From contig JAAYLQ010000168.1 of the NCBI GenBank assembly GCA_012521805.1, forward strand, positions 1 through 13,993: a stretch of DNA of 13,993 bases, given 5' to 3'. A program made the position numbers and the translations under genes. This document shows, one piece after another, positions 13,355-13,993 of the stretch (position 1 is its first letter; each line of letters opens with the position of its first letter). This DNA is from Bacillota bacterium. Lineage in GTDB: Bacteria; Bacillota; Limnochordia; Darwinibacteriales; DTU012. The notes below the pieces were generated by a model, which saw only the letters and a list, made by a program, of their open reading frames with translations, searched no databases and was not told the DNA's origin.

Positions 13355-13993
13355 GTGCAAAAGAAAACTCTATTTAAGCTAATCGCATTTTTAATGGTTT
13401 TTGCTGTTGTAGGTTCCGCTACAGCACTGGCAGATGATTATGTGCTGCCATCCCTTCGGGAAATTTATAAGGATTACTTTCATATTGGTGGTGCAGTATC
13501 AATTGCAAGCTGGGCACCAAAAACTCTGGTTTCCCACAGGGATATTGTTCTATCGCAGCTGAGCAGCTTAACTGCTGAAAATGCTATGAAACCTGATTAT
13601 CTGCAGCCCCGGGAAGGTGTTTTCAATTTCAGGGAGCCAGATAATATGGTGGCGTTTGCCAAAGAACACGGCATGGTAGTCCGTGGTCACACTTTGGTTT
13701 GGCATGCCCAGACTCCAGATTGGTTTTTCCGGGATAAGAATGGTCAATTGATTTACGAGAAAGATGTAATTACCGATGAAGACCGTGAGTTAGTTAAATC
13801 GCGTTTGGAAGCACACATTGAAGCGGTTATGACTCATTTTGGCGATGATGTTTATTGCTGGGACGTAGTGAATGAAGCTGTCAGCGATAACGCAGCGCAC
13901 ATCCATCGTCCTGATTCTCCGTGGGTCAGAGTTTTAGGTGATGAGTTTATTAAAATTGCATTTAGAAAAGCACGGGAAGTAAATCCCAATATC
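13355..13993 (+). CDS. secreted GH10 endo-1,4-beta-xylanase, 3' truncated by the window
   Basis: The frame opens at GTG 13355 and runs to the window edge without a stop; 213 residues are visible. A signal peptide (MQKKTLFKLIAFLMVFAVVGSATALA|DDY) is followed directly by a GH10 barrel, with no N-terminal CBM22. Recognisable GH10 motifs are FHIGGAVS (42-49), the TAENAMKP strand (73-80), GHTLVWHAQTPDWF (111-124) and acid/base E174 in WDVVNEAV (169-176). The nucleophile glutamate (ITELD-type motif) lies beyond the edge, as does any C-terminal module. The enzyme cuts the xylan backbone outside the cell and is the main depolymerase of the locus. It starts 28 bases after the GH27 stop, so the two genes are probably one transcription unit. 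The absence of an attached binding module fits with the free CBM22-like protein two genes upstream, but modules after the barrel cannot be excluded. Confidence 0.95.
   Translation, partial: MQKKTLFKLIAFLMVFAVVGSATALADDYVLPSLREIYKDYFHIGGAVSIASWAPKTLVSHRDIVLSQLSSLTAENAMKPDYLQPREGVFNFREPDNMVAFAKEHGMVVRGHTLVWHAQTPDWFFRDKNGQLIYEKDVITDEDRELVKSRLEAHIEAVMTHFGDDVYCWDVVNEAVSDNAAHIHRPDSPWVRVLGDEFIKIAFRKAREVNPNI

Noticed and set aside
1..13993. Catabolite-repression (cre) operators, dockerin or SLH domains, tRNAs, CRISPR repeats, insertion sequences
   Set aside because: I looked for these in the gaps and protein ends and found no convincing example.

Overview
The window is one co-directional (+ strand) run of nine genes from a plant-polysaccharide (heteroxylan) degradation locus. 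Strong AGGAGG-type ribosome binding sites, N-terminal lipoboxes, Sec signal peptides, moderate GC (about mid-40s % by eye) and the close resemblance of the GH39 enzyme to Thermoanaerobacterium XynB point to an anaerobic Gram-positive (Bacillota, clostridial sense) bacterium. That assignment is inference; the window holds no rRNA, tRNA or phylogenetic marker. No transporter, regulator, mobile element or CRISPR array is present, and no gap between genes exceeds about 210 bases.

Layout: (1) 1-462, the C-terminal CBM6 module of a protein that starts upstream, probably another GH43; (2) 553-1908, a GH43-CBM6 enzyme without signal peptide, closely coupled to (3) 1915-3420, a GH39 beta-xylosidase also without signal peptide; (4) 3609-4658, a lipid-anchored carbohydrate-binding protein with no catalytic domain; (5) 4870-7188, a secreted GH43-CBM6-Ig-Ig-CBM6 enzyme; (6) 7251-8822, a lipoprotein GH43-CBM6; (7) 8900-10558, an exported GH5-like enzyme with a C-terminal CBM6/35-like module; (8) 10645-11178, a secreted stand-alone CBM22-like protein; (9) 11341-13326, a secreted GH27 with NEW3-like and NPCBM domains; (10) 13355-13993, the N-terminal part of a secreted GH10 endoxylanase cut off by the window edge.

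Working model (inference): GH10 cuts the xylan backbone outside the cell, the exported GH43s remove arabinose or xylose substituents, GH27 and the GH5-like enzyme deal with galactosyl side chains or accompanying glucan/mannan, and two non-catalytic binding proteins (one lipid-anchored, one free) hold substrate at or near the cell surface. Imported oligosaccharides would be finished in the cytoplasm by the signal-less GH43-CBM6 and GH39 pair.

The points most worth a second look are the two enzyme-free carbohydrate-binding proteins, a split inverted repeat flanking the small CBM22-like gene, a cytoplasmic copy of a GH43-CBM6 whose near twin is secreted, the drift of cleft residues across five related CBM6 modules, and repeated intergenic hairpins without U-tracts.
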